A stretch of DNA of 64,000 nucleotides from Pontibacter ruber (GTDB lineage: Bacteria; Bacteroidota; Bacteroidia; Cytophagales; Hymenobacteraceae). The stretch covers positions 868,001 through 932,000 of the forward strand of contig NZ_JALPRR010000001.1 in assembly GCF_023630205.1 (NCBI RefSeq), in the 5' to 3' direction. The position numbers and the translations under genes were made by a program. The notes beneath the pieces are model-generated. The model was not told where the DNA came from and ran no database searches. It saw only the letters and a list, made by a program, of their open reading frames with translations. This document shows, one piece after another, positions 44,979-53,939 of this stretch; within the stretch, counting starts at the first letter, position 1; each line of letters starts with the position of its first letter.

Positions 44979-45006
44979 TTTGTACGAAAAATATTCTCTA
45001 TATTTG
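44979..45006 (+). promoter_or_regulatory. Bacteroidota promoter before the YgjP-type gene
   Basis: TTTG (44979-44982), 16-base spacer, TATATTTG (44999-45006). The predicted start of transcription lies about 30 bases before GTG 45042. Confidence 0.6.
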
Positions 45007-45041
45007 GCTCGATGATTTTGTATTTTTAACTTCTAGCCAAA

Positions 45042-45782
45042 GTGTATTCATCATTTCTACGACTAACATCCGTTAATCTCCACATCGACGGAATCGGAAA
45101 GGTTTTGATCGAACGGAGCGAGAAAGCCAAGCGCGTTACCATCAGTGTAAGACCGCTGAAGGGCGTTCGGGTAGCTGTGCCTCCCAGTATCAGCTTTGAG
45201 AAAGCTGAGCAGCTGATCTACACAAAAGCCGACTGGATAAAGGAGAACCAGGCGCGCATGAAGCAGCACGAGGAAAAGGTAACCGTGTATGACCACGATA
45301 CCGACTTCCGGACGCGTTCGCATGCATTGCGCTTGCTGACACACGCCCAGTATACCATGCGCTGCGTGATAGAAGACGGCTACATCAACGTGTTTTACCC
45401 GGCCTTTAAGGATGCAAAGGACAATGATGTGCAGAAGTTCATCCGCAAATCCATTGAGGAGGCGTACCGCAAAGAGGCGAAAGAGTACCTGCCGAAGCGT
45501 GTGGCGTACTTTGCCGACAAATTTGGCTTTGATTTTCAGAATGTATTCATCAAAAATGCCAAATCGCGGTGGGGCAGCTGTTCGCACACCAACAACATCA
45601 ACCTTAACCTGCACCTGATGCGCCTGCCGGAGGCTCTCTGCGACTACGTGATCCTGCATGAGCTGGCCCATACGGTTGAGAAGAACCACGGTCCGGGTTT
45701 CTGGGCACTGCTCGATAAAGTTTGCGGCAACTCCAGAACACTGGACAAGAAACTAAAAGCTTATCGTATTTCCATCTATTAA
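45042..45782 (+). CDS. YgjP-type zinc metallopeptidase (DUF45/M48-like)
   Basis: 246 residues. The DUF45/YgjP domain is complete: KRVTISVRPLKGVRVAVPP near the start, KNAKSRWGSCS (172-181) and the zincin motif HELAHT (His206, Glu207, His210) followed by NHGPGFW. Related WLM/SprT-like proteins handle DNA-protein crosslinks; the substrate of bacterial YgjP is not known. No signal peptide, so cytoplasmic. The frame opens with GTG 45042, which sits correctly behind the promoter; no earlier ATG exists. Monocistronic. Confidence 0.9.
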   Translation: MYSSFLRLTSVNLHIDGIGKVLIERSEKAKRVTISVRPLKGVRVAVPPSISFEKAEQLIYTKADWIKENQARMKQHEEKVTVYDHDTDFRTRSHALRLLTHAQYTMRCVIEDGYINVFYPAFKDAKDNDVQKFIRKSIEEAYRKEAKEYLPKRVAYFADKFGFDFQNVFIKNAKSRWGSCSHTNNINLNLHLMRLPEALCDYVILHELAHTVEKNHGPGFWALLDKVCGNSRTLDKKLKAYRISIY

Positions 45783-45866
45783 CCTGTTTTGCTATCGAAA
45801 CACTACTACTAAAATTATACTTTGTGGCGGAGGCCAACTGATCCCATCAGCTATCGCCCCGCGCCG

Positions 45867-45910
45867 AAAACAGAAAAGGCGGAGATGAGTCTCCGCCTTT
45901 TCTGTTTTAT
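45867..45910. terminator. Very strong bidirectional terminator
   Basis: Perfect 19-bp stem (45867-45885 with 45890-45908), 4-base loop TGAG, A-run on the left and T-run on the right; between the YgjP-type gene and the convergent ACP/RND operon. Confidence 0.92.
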
Positions 45911-45927
45911 ACTTTCAGCTTCAAAAC

Positions 45928-46182
45928 TTAGCTGGCCTCCCGTAGTGCATGCGATGATACATAATCTACAAAGTCGCCTACCGTATTGATCGGCACTTCA
46001 TCCGGAATGGTGATCTGAAAGTTCTTCTCCAGCTCCAGGATGATGTCCACCACATCTACTGTATCGAAGCCAAAATCCTGTGACAGGCGTGCAGTAGGTT
46101 GCAGGCGTGCAGGTCTTATCTCCTTGGTTTTGCTAATGATACGGATAACCTCGCGCTCAATAGCTTTGTCAGTTGTAAGCAT
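45928..46182 (-). CDS. Acyl-carrier-protein-like protein with Thr at the carrier position
   Basis: 84 residues with the ACP four-helix pattern (EREVIRIISKTKEIRP, LSQDFGFDTVDVVDIILELEKNF, IPDEVPINTVGDFVDYV). In ACPs the motif is DSL with Ser carrying 4'-phosphopantetheine; here it is Asp40-Thr41-Val42 (codon ACA), so modification by a normal AcpS is doubtful. Besides that residue the helix II and III signatures are intact. It is the last gene of the efflux operon, 2 bases behind the RND gene, so it may bind or regulate the pump or a lipid enzyme rather than carry acyl groups (inference). Confidence 0.82.
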   Translation of the reverse strand: MLTTDKAIEREVIRIISKTKEIRPARLQPTARLSQDFGFDTVDVVDIILELEKNFQITIPDEVPINTVGDFVDYVSSHALREAS

Positions 46183-46184
46183 AT

Positions 46185-49100
46185 TTATAAAGTGTATTCT
46201 CTGATTCTTTCATTTACTTCAAGCTCGTGCTGCTCTATGACTTTCGCAGCACCGGCTGGTTTTCTGCTGCCCAGCAGTTTGTAGCGCAGCCTTTCGTTCA
46301 GCAGGTACATTACCGGCACGATCAGCAGCGTAACAACGGTAGCAAAACCCAGGCCGAAAATAATCGTCCAGGCCAGCGGGCCCCAAAAGGCTGCACTGTT
46401 GCCTCCCATGAAAAAGTTAGGCTTAAACTCCGTAAACAAAGTATAGAAGTTAAGGTTTATACCTAACGCTAATGGGATCAAACCTAGTATGGTAGATGCC
46501 GCCGTCAGCAGCACCGGGTTCAGGCGCGTTTTGCCGGCCTCCACGATCGCCTCTTTCAGCTCTTTTCCTTCTGCCAGCAGCAGGTCCGTGAACTCCACAA
46601 TTAGAATGCCATTCTTCACCACGATACCGGCCAGCGCTACAATGCCCACGCCTGTCATCACAATAGAAACATCCATGCCAAAGATGGAAAAGCCCAGCAA
46701 CACCCCGATGATGCTGAAGAGCACCTCCGAGAGAATGATAAACGGTTTGGATACCGAGTTAAACTGTGTTACCAGGATCAGGAAGATGATAAAGAAGGCC
46801 GCCACCAGCGCGATCATCAAGAATTCGGATGTTTCCTGCTGCTCTTCCTGCTGACCACCCATTTTCACTTCGTAGCCTTCCGGTGTTTCAAAGTTCTTCA
46901 TTGCCTGCTCAATGTTCTGCACTACCTCGTTGGCATTATAGCCCCCCAGCACGTTCGACTCCAACGTTACCATGCGCTTCAGGTCCTTGCGCTTCACGCC
47001 GCCGTAGCTGGTGCCGTACTCTATCGTTGCCACCGACGATAATGGGATCTGCCGCACCTGCCCTGAGTTCATATCGCGGTACGTGATGCGCATGCCCAGT
47101 AAGGCATCAATGTTGTCGCGGTATGGCTCGGCATAGCGCACCTGGATCGGATACTCTTCCTCATCCAGCTTAAACTTCGATGCCTCTTTCCCGAAGATGG
47201 CCGTACGGATCTCGGATCCGATCTGACCGGTGCTGATGCCCTCGCGGTTTGCCCGCTCCCGGTCGATGTTGATGAGGATTTCCGGCTTGCTGTCTTCCAA
47301 GTCAGATCGGAGTTCTTCGATACCGCCGATCTGCTGCTGGTCCAGGTACTGCTCCACCTGTTTCGACAGGGCAATCAGGCCTTCAAAATCCTCCCCGGCT
47401 ATCTCGATGCTGATCGGCTTGCCTACCGGCGGGCCGTTCTGCTCCTGGTCCACGGTGATGTCCACACCGGGTATACCCTTCACCGCCTCCCGTATTTCGT
47501 TCAGGTACTCGCGGCTTGTTTTTTCGCCAATTCTGTATTGATACTCAACAAAGGCAACGGTAACCTTCCCTTTATGAGATTGTGCGGTGGCGCTCCGGTC
47601 GTTTTCGTCTCCGGCACCGATGGCTACGTTCGAAATCACCGACTCTATGTCCGGGTTTTTCTCCCCGATCACCTTGTAGATGCGCTTCTCCACCACCTTT
47701 GTAACCGAGTCAGTTACAGCCTGATCCGCACCGATGGGCATGTTGATGTAAGTATAAATGAAGTTGGGATCAGACTCCGGGAAGAACACAACTTTAGGAG
47801 AGCGAAGGACGGTTAAAAAAATTGAAAAAATCAGGAGCCCGAACACACTTGCAAATACCAGCACCGGGCGTTTACCTACCAGCATCCAGCGCAGCAGCCG
47901 CTCATACCATCCCATGAAGCGTGGCAGCGTTTTGTTCTGGAACTTATCAATGATGTTCGTAAACACATACTTGTTCAGCAGCACCAGTATCAGTACCAGC
48001 ATGATCAGATTAGCCGTACCATTCCAACCTGCCAGGTACGCTACCACAGTCACTGCAAAGCCTGCTCCGGTCAGCAGCCAGAAAGTTCTGCGTGCCTTCG
48101 GCGATATATTTCTTGTATGCCCCTTCTTCATAAAGGACACGGCAAACACCGGGTTGATGATAAAGGCCACCATCAACGAGGACAAGAGTGTTACAATGAG
48201 CGTAATGGGCAGGAAGAACATAAACTCACCTACTATACCCGGCCAGAAAAGCAAAGGAAAGAAGGGGGCTATGGTCGTAAGCGTACCTGCCAGCACTGGC
48301 ACAAACACCTCGCCTGCCGCAGCTTTGGCAGACTTTACGATGCCCAGGTTAGACTGGTGGAAAATACGGTGGGTGTTCTCGATCACCACAATGGCATCGT
48401 CCACCACAATACCCAGGGCCAGCAGAAAGGCAAAGAGCACGATCATGTTCAGGGAGTAGCCCGTCATCTGGAACAGGATAAAGGCCACAAACATGGAGAT
48501 AGGCACTGACAACCCAACAAAGGCCGCATTGGTAGCCCCCATAAAGAACATCAGCACCAGGGTAACCAGCACAAAACCGATAATGATGGTGTTGATCAGG
48601 TCGTTGAGCGTATGGCGCGTCTGCACAGACTGGTCACCGGTTACGGTAATCTTCAGGTCATCGGGCAACACAGCGCCCTGCATATCCTCCAGCGCTTCAT
48701 GTATCTTATCCGAAGCCTCGATCAGGTTTTCGCCACTGCGCTTGATCACGTTCAGGGAAATTACCGGTGCGTTGTCGAGGCGGGCGTAACTCTCCTGCTC
48801 CTCAAAGCCTTCTTTTACTTCGGCGATCTCCTTCAGCTGGATATTAGCGCCCGGCAGCGATTTAACCACGATGTCTCCGATCTTTTCCGGATCAACATAC
48901 TGGCCCACCACGCGTACGGAGCGCTTCATCTCGCCCACTGTCACGTTGCCGCCCGAAATGGTCAGGTTTTCTGTTGCGATGGCACGCTCCAGATCGCTGA
49001 AAGTAACCTGGGCTGCCTGCATCTTGTACATGTCCACGTTTACCTGCACTTCTTTGTCCAGGGCACCTACCATATCCACACGGGTAATTTCCGGCTGCGC

Positions 49101-49604
49101 TTCTATGCGGTCCTGTATGTCTTCGGCATACTTCTTCAGGCGGTCCAGGCTGTAATTACCCGATACGTGCACATACATGATCGGGAACTCCGAGAAGTTA
49201 ACTTCCTGCACATCCGGGTCGCGGTCCAGGTCGGTGGGCAGGTCCGTGCGGGCTTTGTCCACACCGTCTTTCACCAGTTGTTTGGCCGCTGTTACATCCA
49301 CATCCGTGTTGAACTCCACTACAATCATCGAGAAGTCCTGGATGGAATTAGAGGAGATCTCTTTCACCCCGGAGATGGCTTTCAGCTGCTTTTCGATCGG
49401 GCGCGTAACGAGGTTCTCCATATCAGAGGGAGAAGTGCCCGGGTAAATGGTGCTCACAAACACCGTGGGTATGACAATGTCAGGAAAGTTTTCTTTCTGC
49501 AGATTGAAGTATGAAAATATACCTGCCAGCGTAATAATGATGGTCACGATATAGATACTGGTTCTATTATCGATGGACCAACTGGTTGGCTTGAAGTCTC
49601 TCAT
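46185..49604 (-). CDS. RND-family efflux pump permease (AcrB/HAE-1 type)
   Basis: 1139 residues, about the size of AcrB/MexB (1040-1050) with a somewhat longer middle and tail. The start FKPTSWSIDNRTSIYIVTIIITLAGIFSYF is the first transmembrane helix; the porter domain begins KENFPDIVIPTVFVSTIYPGTSP. Further landmarks: LALGIVVDDAIVVIENTHRI (TM4 with the two-Asp proton relay), GLSVPISMF, the second half from VVFFPESDPNFIYTYINMP, and the TM10 stretch VKNGILIVEF. It works with the adaptor and TolC-like channel encoded upstream, exporting drugs, lipids or metabolites with proton import. The ligand is unknown. The ACP-like gene follows after 2 bases. Confidence 0.95.
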   Translation of the reverse strand: MRDFKPTSWSIDNRTSIYIVTIIITLAGIFSYFNLQKENFPDIVIPTVFVSTIYPGTSPSDMENLVTRPIEKQLKAISGVKEISSNSIQDFSMIVVEFNTDVDVTAAKQLVKDGVDKARTDLPTDLDRDPDVQEVNFSEFPIMYVHVSGNYSLDRLKKYAEDIQDRIEAQPEITRVDMVGALDKEVQVNVDMYKMQAAQVTFSDLERAIATENLTISGGNVTVGEMKRSVRVVGQYVDPEKIGDIVVKSLPGANIQLKEIAEVKEGFEEQESYARLDNAPVISLNVIKRSGENLIEASDKIHEALEDMQGAVLPDDLKITVTGDQSVQTRHTLNDLINTIIIGFVLVTLVLMFFMGATNAAFVGLSVPISMFVAFILFQMTGYSLNMIVLFAFLLALGIVVDDAIVVIENTHRIFHQSNLGIVKSAKAAAGEVFVPVLAGTLTTIAPFFPLLFWPGIVGEFMFFLPITLIVTLLSSLMVAFIINPVFAVSFMKKGHTRNISPKARRTFWLLTGAGFAVTVVAYLAGWNGTANLIMLVLILVLLNKYVFTNIIDKFQNKTLPRFMGWYERLLRWMLVGKRPVLVFASVFGLLIFSIFLTVLRSPKVVFFPESDPNFIYTYINMPIGADQAVTDSVTKVVEKRIYKVIGEKNPDIESVISNVAIGAGDENDRSATAQSHKGKVTVAFVEYQYRIGEKTSREYLNEIREAVKGIPGVDITVDQEQNGPPVGKPISIEIAGEDFEGLIALSKQVEQYLDQQQIGGIEELRSDLEDSKPEILINIDRERANREGISTGQIGSEIRTAIFGKEASKFKLDEEEYPIQVRYAEPYRDNIDALLGMRITYRDMNSGQVRQIPLSSVATIEYGTSYGGVKRKDLKRMVTLESNVLGGYNANEVVQNIEQAMKNFETPEGYEVKMGGQQEEQQETSEFLMIALVAAFFIIFLILVTQFNSVSKPFIILSEVLFSIIGVLLGFSIFGMDVSIVMTGVGIVALAGIVVKNGILIVEFTDLLLAEGKELKEAIVEAGKTRLNPVLLTAASTILGLIPLALGINLNFYTLFTEFKPNFFMGGNSAAFWGPLAWTIIFGLGFATVVTLLIVPVMYLLNERLRYKLLGSRKPAGAAKVIEQHELEVNERIREYTL

Positions 49605-49622
49605 AGTTTTATACTTTAAGTG

Positions 49623-50777
49623 TTACTCCTGAAGGCCGCTTACCTGGTTAAAGACAACTGGCTGACCTTCGTTTAAGCTCTGGTAGCCTACCGTAATGAC
49701 CTGGTCGTTGGCAGAGAGCCCCTTCAGCACTTCCACTTCTCCCTGGTAAGCCATACCTGTGGTCACTTCTTTCCGGGTGGCCACGTACCGCTCACCTTTC
49801 TTCTGGGCCACGTACACGTACTGCGATTTCTCATCTTTCTGCACCAGGTTTACCGGTACCACAATGGAGCCTTCGTTTTTGTAGTCCTGGATGCGCACCA
49901 CAGCAACCAAGTTAGGGCGGAGCGTAAGGTCTTTGTTTATACTTTTAGGGCGTAACTCGATGGTAAAAGTGCGGTTGGTCGGGTCGATGTGCTGGCTTAC
50001 CACATCCACGGTAGCAGTTATTTCCTTGTTCAGGTCCGGGAAGCGCACCAGCGCCTGGTCTCCTTTGTTGATCTTGGCCAGGTATGCCTCTGAAACCTCA
50101 GCCACAATTTTACCGCCCGTCGTGTTTACCACCCGGATAATGCCGATACCCGGAGCCACGGCCTCTCCTGCATTCGGGATCACTTCATCCACTACCCCGC
50201 TTACCGGCGCTTTGATGTTGTACTGGTCGCGCTGCTGCTGCATAGTGGCCAGGCTGCGCTCCAGGGCCTCCTTGTTGTTTTTGGCCGTCAGGTACTGCAT
50301 TTCCGTGCCGATCTTCTGGTCCCAGAGGTTCTTCTGTTTTTCGAAAGCAATGCGGGCCAGGTCCAGGCGGGTTTTTACTTCTGCAATGTTCTGACCCAGC
50401 ACCTGCGCGTCGATCGTTGCCATGGTCTGGCCTTTTGCCACCCGGTCGCCGGGCTGTACGCGCATGCTTGTCAGCACACCCGGTACTTTGGCACTTACCA
50501 GCACGTTCTGGTCAAAATCTACCTTGCCCTGCACCTCCAAGTAATGCCGGAACGTATCCTGCTGCACGGTAGCAACCGATACAGGCACTGTCTTTTTCTC
50601 CGGGGCTGCCCCTTTGCCCTCGGCTTTCAGCTCCTGCTCCAGTGCTGTAATTTTATCCTGAATCTCCTGCTGCTGCTTTTTAAGGTCTGCCAGCTGCGCC
50701 TCTTTGTCGTTGTTGGGGCCGCATGCTGCCAGGCCTACTAGCAGAGCAAAAGATGTAATTCCGAGTAATCTTCTCAT
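49623..50777 (-). CDS. RND efflux periplasmic adaptor (membrane fusion lipoprotein)
   Basis: 384 residues with a lipobox (MRRLLGITSFALLVGLAACG, Cys19), then a coiled coil (about 28-55, DLKKQQQEIQDKITALEQEL), the barrel-sandwich hairpin (VSAKVPGVLTSMRVQPGDRVAKGQTMATID and IKAPVSGVVDEVIPNAGE), and a membrane-proximal domain. The adaptor bridges the RND pump and the outer-membrane channel. ATG 50777 is chosen because it begins the signal peptide; an ATG 7 codons earlier is possible. It lies 18 bases before the RND gene. Confidence 0.94.
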   Translation of the reverse strand: MRRLLGITSFALLVGLAACGPNNDKEAQLADLKKQQQEIQDKITALEQELKAEGKGAAPEKKTVPVSVATVQQDTFRHYLEVQGKVDFDQNVLVSAKVPGVLTSMRVQPGDRVAKGQTMATIDAQVLGQNIAEVKTRLDLARIAFEKQKNLWDQKIGTEMQYLTAKNNKEALERSLATMQQQRDQYNIKAPVSGVVDEVIPNAGEAVAPGIGIIRVVNTTGGKIVAEVSEAYLAKINKGDQALVRFPDLNKEITATVDVVSQHIDPTNRTFTIELRPKSINKDLTLRPNLVAVVRIQDYKNEGSIVVPVNLVQKDEKSQYVYVAQKKGERYVATRKEVTTGMAYQGEVEVLKGLSANDQVITVGYQSLNEGQPVVFNQVSGLQE

Positions 50778-50813
50778 AGTTGTTGGTCGATTAAGCATTC
50801 TTTTTCGGTCGTT

Positions 50814-52280
50814 TTATTTTGTTAACAGGGTGCCGGTGGCTTTGTCAAGGTTTACTTTGGAGATGAGGGCGTCATACATGGCGGCGTAGTAGTTGGTCTG
50901 CGCCTCGCGCAGGTCTGTTTCTGCGTTCACCACTTCCAGGTTAGAGCCTACCCCCTCCTGAAATTTGATTTTGGCTACACGCGCAATCTCCTCTGCCAGC
51001 TCCATGTTCTCGCGCTCCGACTTCAGCACCGCCAGCGAATTGTTCAGCTCCGCAGAGGCCTGGTCAAGTTGCAGGTCTATACTTTGCTCCAGTTGCTGAA
51101 AGCCCAGCCGGGTGTTTTCGAGGGTAAGTTTGGATTGCTGTATCTGATAATGCTTGCGCAGGCCGTCAAAAACCGGCACCTGCAGCTGCACGCCCACATA
51201 GCCATAGTCGAAGTAGTTTCTGTCGACAACGTTGTCGTACCCGGCCCGCACGCTCAGCACATCCGATAAGCTGGAGCCTACACCGTTGTAGCCATAGCGG
51301 GCGTTCAGGTATAGTTTTGGCAGGTAACCGGAGCGTACGTTGCGCAAGTTCAGCATAGCCAAGTCACGCTGCGTTTCCAGAATAGAATATTCGATGCGGC
51401 TTTTGTAATTAAAACTGTCGGTGCTGACTTTGCTCAGGTCTACCTCTACCTCGCTGAGCTTATCTGTAAGCACCAGTTGTTCTTTGTGGTCCATGCCCAT
51501 CTGGAACTTGAGCTGATTTATACTTAGCTCCAAGAGGCGTTCGGTTCGTTGCTTCTGCACTGCCAGGTTATTCATCGATACACGCAGGCGATCGACGTCC
51601 AGCTTTTCGGCCACACCGTTCTCAAACATCACCTGCGTTTGTTTCAGCAGCGTGTCCAGGCGGGCAAGATTCTGGTTGAGCAGTTCAATGCGCTCGCGGC
51701 TTACCAGTACACTGTAGTAGGCTTTGCTTACCAGCTCTGCCACTTCAATTTCGCTCTGCGTGGTGCTTTTTCTGGAGAGCTCTGTGTATGTTTTGGCTGC
51801 CTTTAACCCGATCAGGTAAGAGCCGTCGAATAAGAGTTGGCTACCTGACAGGGTAAGACCACCGGCATAAGGCTGTACAAAAGAAACGGCTATCAAGCCT
51901 TCGGTGCGGGGCCCGGGTTGTGAATAAACAGGCGTTAATGTGATCGGCTCCCCGGATTTTATCTGCTCCGGCGTAATAACAAAGGGTTCCAGTGCAGGCG
52001 CTCCTCCAAATGTATTGGGGTCAAAAAGTGTTTTCTGCCGGATAAAGTTATTGCCTACCTCGGCTGAGACATCTATCTGGGGCAGGCCCATAGCACGTAT
52101 CTCGCCTACTTTTGCCTTATCAATTTCCTGCTGGTTGCGGGCCGCTTTTAAGTTTACACGGTTTTGCAGGGCATAGTCTATACTTTGCTGAAGGCTAAAG
52201 GACTGCGCATCCTGCGCCCTCACCCCAAGCGTGCCCAGCAGAGCAGTAAAGGCAATGATAAGGCTGATTTTCTTTTTCAT
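50814..52280 (-). CDS. TolC-family outer-membrane efflux channel
   Basis: 488 residues. Signal peptide (MKKKISLIIAFTALLGTLGVRA) and two outer-membrane-efflux-protein repeats: FSLQQSIDYALQNRVNLKAARNQQEIDKAKV in the first half and NLEVVNAETDLREAQTNYYAAMYDALISKVNLDKATG at the end, separated by strands and helices typical of TolC. It forms the trimeric exit duct of the tripartite pump. It follows the tetR gene by 28 bases and precedes the adaptor by 36 bases on the same strand. Confidence 0.94.
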   Translation of the reverse strand: MKKKISLIIAFTALLGTLGVRAQDAQSFSLQQSIDYALQNRVNLKAARNQQEIDKAKVGEIRAMGLPQIDVSAEVGNNFIRQKTLFDPNTFGGAPALEPFVITPEQIKSGEPITLTPVYSQPGPRTEGLIAVSFVQPYAGGLTLSGSQLLFDGSYLIGLKAAKTYTELSRKSTTQSEIEVAELVSKAYYSVLVSRERIELLNQNLARLDTLLKQTQVMFENGVAEKLDVDRLRVSMNNLAVQKQRTERLLELSINQLKFQMGMDHKEQLVLTDKLSEVEVDLSKVSTDSFNYKSRIEYSILETQRDLAMLNLRNVRSGYLPKLYLNARYGYNGVGSSLSDVLSVRAGYDNVVDRNYFDYGYVGVQLQVPVFDGLRKHYQIQQSKLTLENTRLGFQQLEQSIDLQLDQASAELNNSLAVLKSERENMELAEEIARVAKIKFQEGVGSNLEVVNAETDLREAQTNYYAAMYDALISKVNLDKATGTLLTK

Positions 52281-52308
52281 AATTTTAGTTTGGTAGTAGG
52301 TGGTGGTT

Positions 52309-52941
52309 CTATTCTTCTTCGGTTATGTGCTTGTACTCGTTGATCAGCTTGTGGCCCTTGAGCGTGGCGATACCCAACATGAAGTGCTCCAAGGCAGCCA
52401 GTTGTACCTGTTCCAGATTAAACTCATGCGGCGGAAAGATGCGGTTGTCAAAGATGATCTCTATCTGAGCCAGACGAAGTTTGGAAATCACCTCCACATC
52501 AAGATCTTTCCGGAAGAGGCCTTCTTCTATACCGCGGAGCAGGTTCTGCTTTATCTTACCTAGCATGAACTTGTTCTTGTGGTCCTGCCATAATTTCCAG
52601 CTGCTGGCATGGTATTTCTGCAGGTCGTGGAAAACAGCCGGGTGAATGCTGCTCATAATCTTGCGGGTCATGCCCATGATACTGAAAAGCTCCTCCACCG
52701 CATTTTTAGCATCCCCGGCAAAACATTCGCTCTCGCGCTCCACCACGTGCAGGTAGTTTTTTGTAGAGGCATAAATGATCTCATCTTTGTTGCTGTACCA
52801 TTTGTAGATGGTTTTCTTCGACATGGACAAATGCTGCGCGATATCGTCCATCGAGATGCTCTTTACCCCTTTCAGGCAGAAGAGGCCGAAGGCCGTCTCC
52901 GAAATCCTGTCTTTGATATCTAAGTTTTCTTTTGTTTCCAT
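52309..52941 (-). CDS. TetR/AcrR-family repressor of the efflux operon
   Basis: About 210 residues. The N-terminal DNA-binding domain is typical: RISETAFGLFCLKGVKSISMDDIAQHLSMSKKTIYKWYSNKDEII (about 10-55), with the helix-turn-helix DDIAQHLSMSKKTIYKWY. The rest is a ligand-binding helical domain without close relatives I recognise. It is the first gene of the efflux operon, and a perfect 9-bp inverted repeat overlaps its promoter, so it very likely represses its own operon and is released by a pump substrate. ATG 52941 is preferred over ATG 52950 because the predicted transcription start is around 52951. Confidence 0.92.
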   Translation of the reverse strand: METKENLDIKDRISETAFGLFCLKGVKSISMDDIAQHLSMSKKTIYKWYSNKDEIIYASTKNYLHVVERESECFAGDAKNAVEELFSIMGMTRKIMSSIHPAVFHDLQKYHASSWKLWQDHKNKFMLGKIKQNLLRGIEEGLFRKDLDVEVISKLRLAQIEIIFDNRIFPPHEFNLEQVQLAALEHFMLGIATLKGHKLINEYKHITEEE

Positions 52942-52957
52942 TGCTCTCATTCCGCCT

Positions 52958-52997
52958 CAAAACTATGGAAACGTTTTTAATAACCAAAGTTTCCATA
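52958..52997 (-). promoter_or_regulatory. Promoter and TetR operator of the efflux operon
   Basis: On the minus strand, TTTG (at 52985-52988), a 19-base spacer and TAGTTTTG (at 52958-52965) form a well-spaced Bacteroidota promoter. A perfect inverted repeat TATGGAAAC ... GTTTCCATA (52964-52997, 16-base centre) flanks the -33 box and reaches the -7 box, where a bound TetR dimer would block RNA polymerase. Confidence 0.75.
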
Positions 52998-53193
52998 CTG
53001 CTAAATAACCTCCTTCTACATAGAAAGTTTATGTATTAATTCAGGTTAAATAACATGTCTACCAGGCAAAGGTCTGTACTATTCTTTAACCAATAAAGCA
53101 CATTTTGACGAACAGGGGATTTTCTGCTCCAGAACCTAAGATTTTGACGCTCAACCAGAAATCAAGCCTAAGCATAGCACTATAGCACAGGAC

Positions 53194-53937
53194 CTATATT
53201 CCCAGCACGGCGCGTAATTTGGTGTAGCCACCCTTGCTGAGGGGAATGCGCTCGCCGCTTCGGAGCAGGGCCACATGGCTGTCTTTATCGAAGGGTTCTA
53301 TGCGGGTGAGCTGCGGCAGGGAAAGTATAAAGGAACGATGCACCCGAACGAACTGCTCCGGAGCCAATGCCTTTTCGTAGTAGCTCATGGTTTTCTTTTT
53401 CAGGAAGACGCCGTCTTTGGTATGGATCTTCACATAATCATCGTAGGCTTCCAGGTACAGCACCTCACTTACCGGAATGATGCGGATGTTATTGCCCGCT
53501 TTTACCACGATGCGGTGGCGCTCTTCGGGGTGTTTGCCTGCTATTTCGGTTAGCGGCGGCGCGGCAGGACTTGCCGGAAGTATGGCCTGATTGTGGAGCC
53601 ACTTTTTCAGAGCTGCATCGAACCGCTCTTTGCTGAAGGGCTTGAGCAGGTAATCTACGGCATTGGCTTCAAAGGCTTTGATGGCGTACTCGTCGTAGGC
53701 TGTCGTAAAAATGACGCTCGGGGGCTGTTCTACGAGCTCCAGCATCTCAAAACCGTTGATCTTAGGCATCTGGATGTCCAGGAAAATAAGGTCGGGCTGG
53801 TGCTGCATGATGGCTTTTACCCCTTCAAAGCCGTCGCCGCACTCCTGCACGACCTCCAGCTCCGGGTAGTTGTGCAGGTACTCGGCTACTATACTTCGCG
53901 CCAATGGCTCATCATCTATAATCAGACATTTTCTCAT
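53194..53937 (-). CDS. LytTR-family response regulator
   Basis: 247 residues. The receiver has IIDDEPLAR, phospho-acceptor Asp54 in LIFLDIQMPKI and the Lys in YLLKPF; from about 140 comes a LytTR DNA-binding domain (IVVKAGNNIRIIPVSEVLYLEAYDDYVKIHTKDG, YYEKALAPEQFVRVHRSFIL). It is the partner of the LytS-type kinase whose gene ends 2 bases upstream. LytTR regulators in Bacteroidota control envelope, stress and secretion genes. Confidence 0.95.
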   Translation of the reverse strand: MRKCLIIDDEPLARSIVAEYLHNYPELEVVQECGDGFEGVKAIMQHQPDLIFLDIQMPKINGFEMLELVEQPPSVIFTTAYDEYAIKAFEANAVDYLLKPFSKERFDAALKKWLHNQAILPASPAAPPLTEIAGKHPEERHRIVVKAGNNIRIIPVSEVLYLEAYDDYVKIHTKDGVFLKKKTMSYYEKALAPEQFVRVHRSFILSLPQLTRIEPFDKDSHVALLRSGERIPLSKGGYTKLRAVLGI

Positions 53938-53939
53938 AG

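Noticed and set aside
48612..49514. 300-codon open frame on the plus strand
   Set aside because: It is antisense to the RND permease, which has clear family motifs; its sequence has no recognisable domain.
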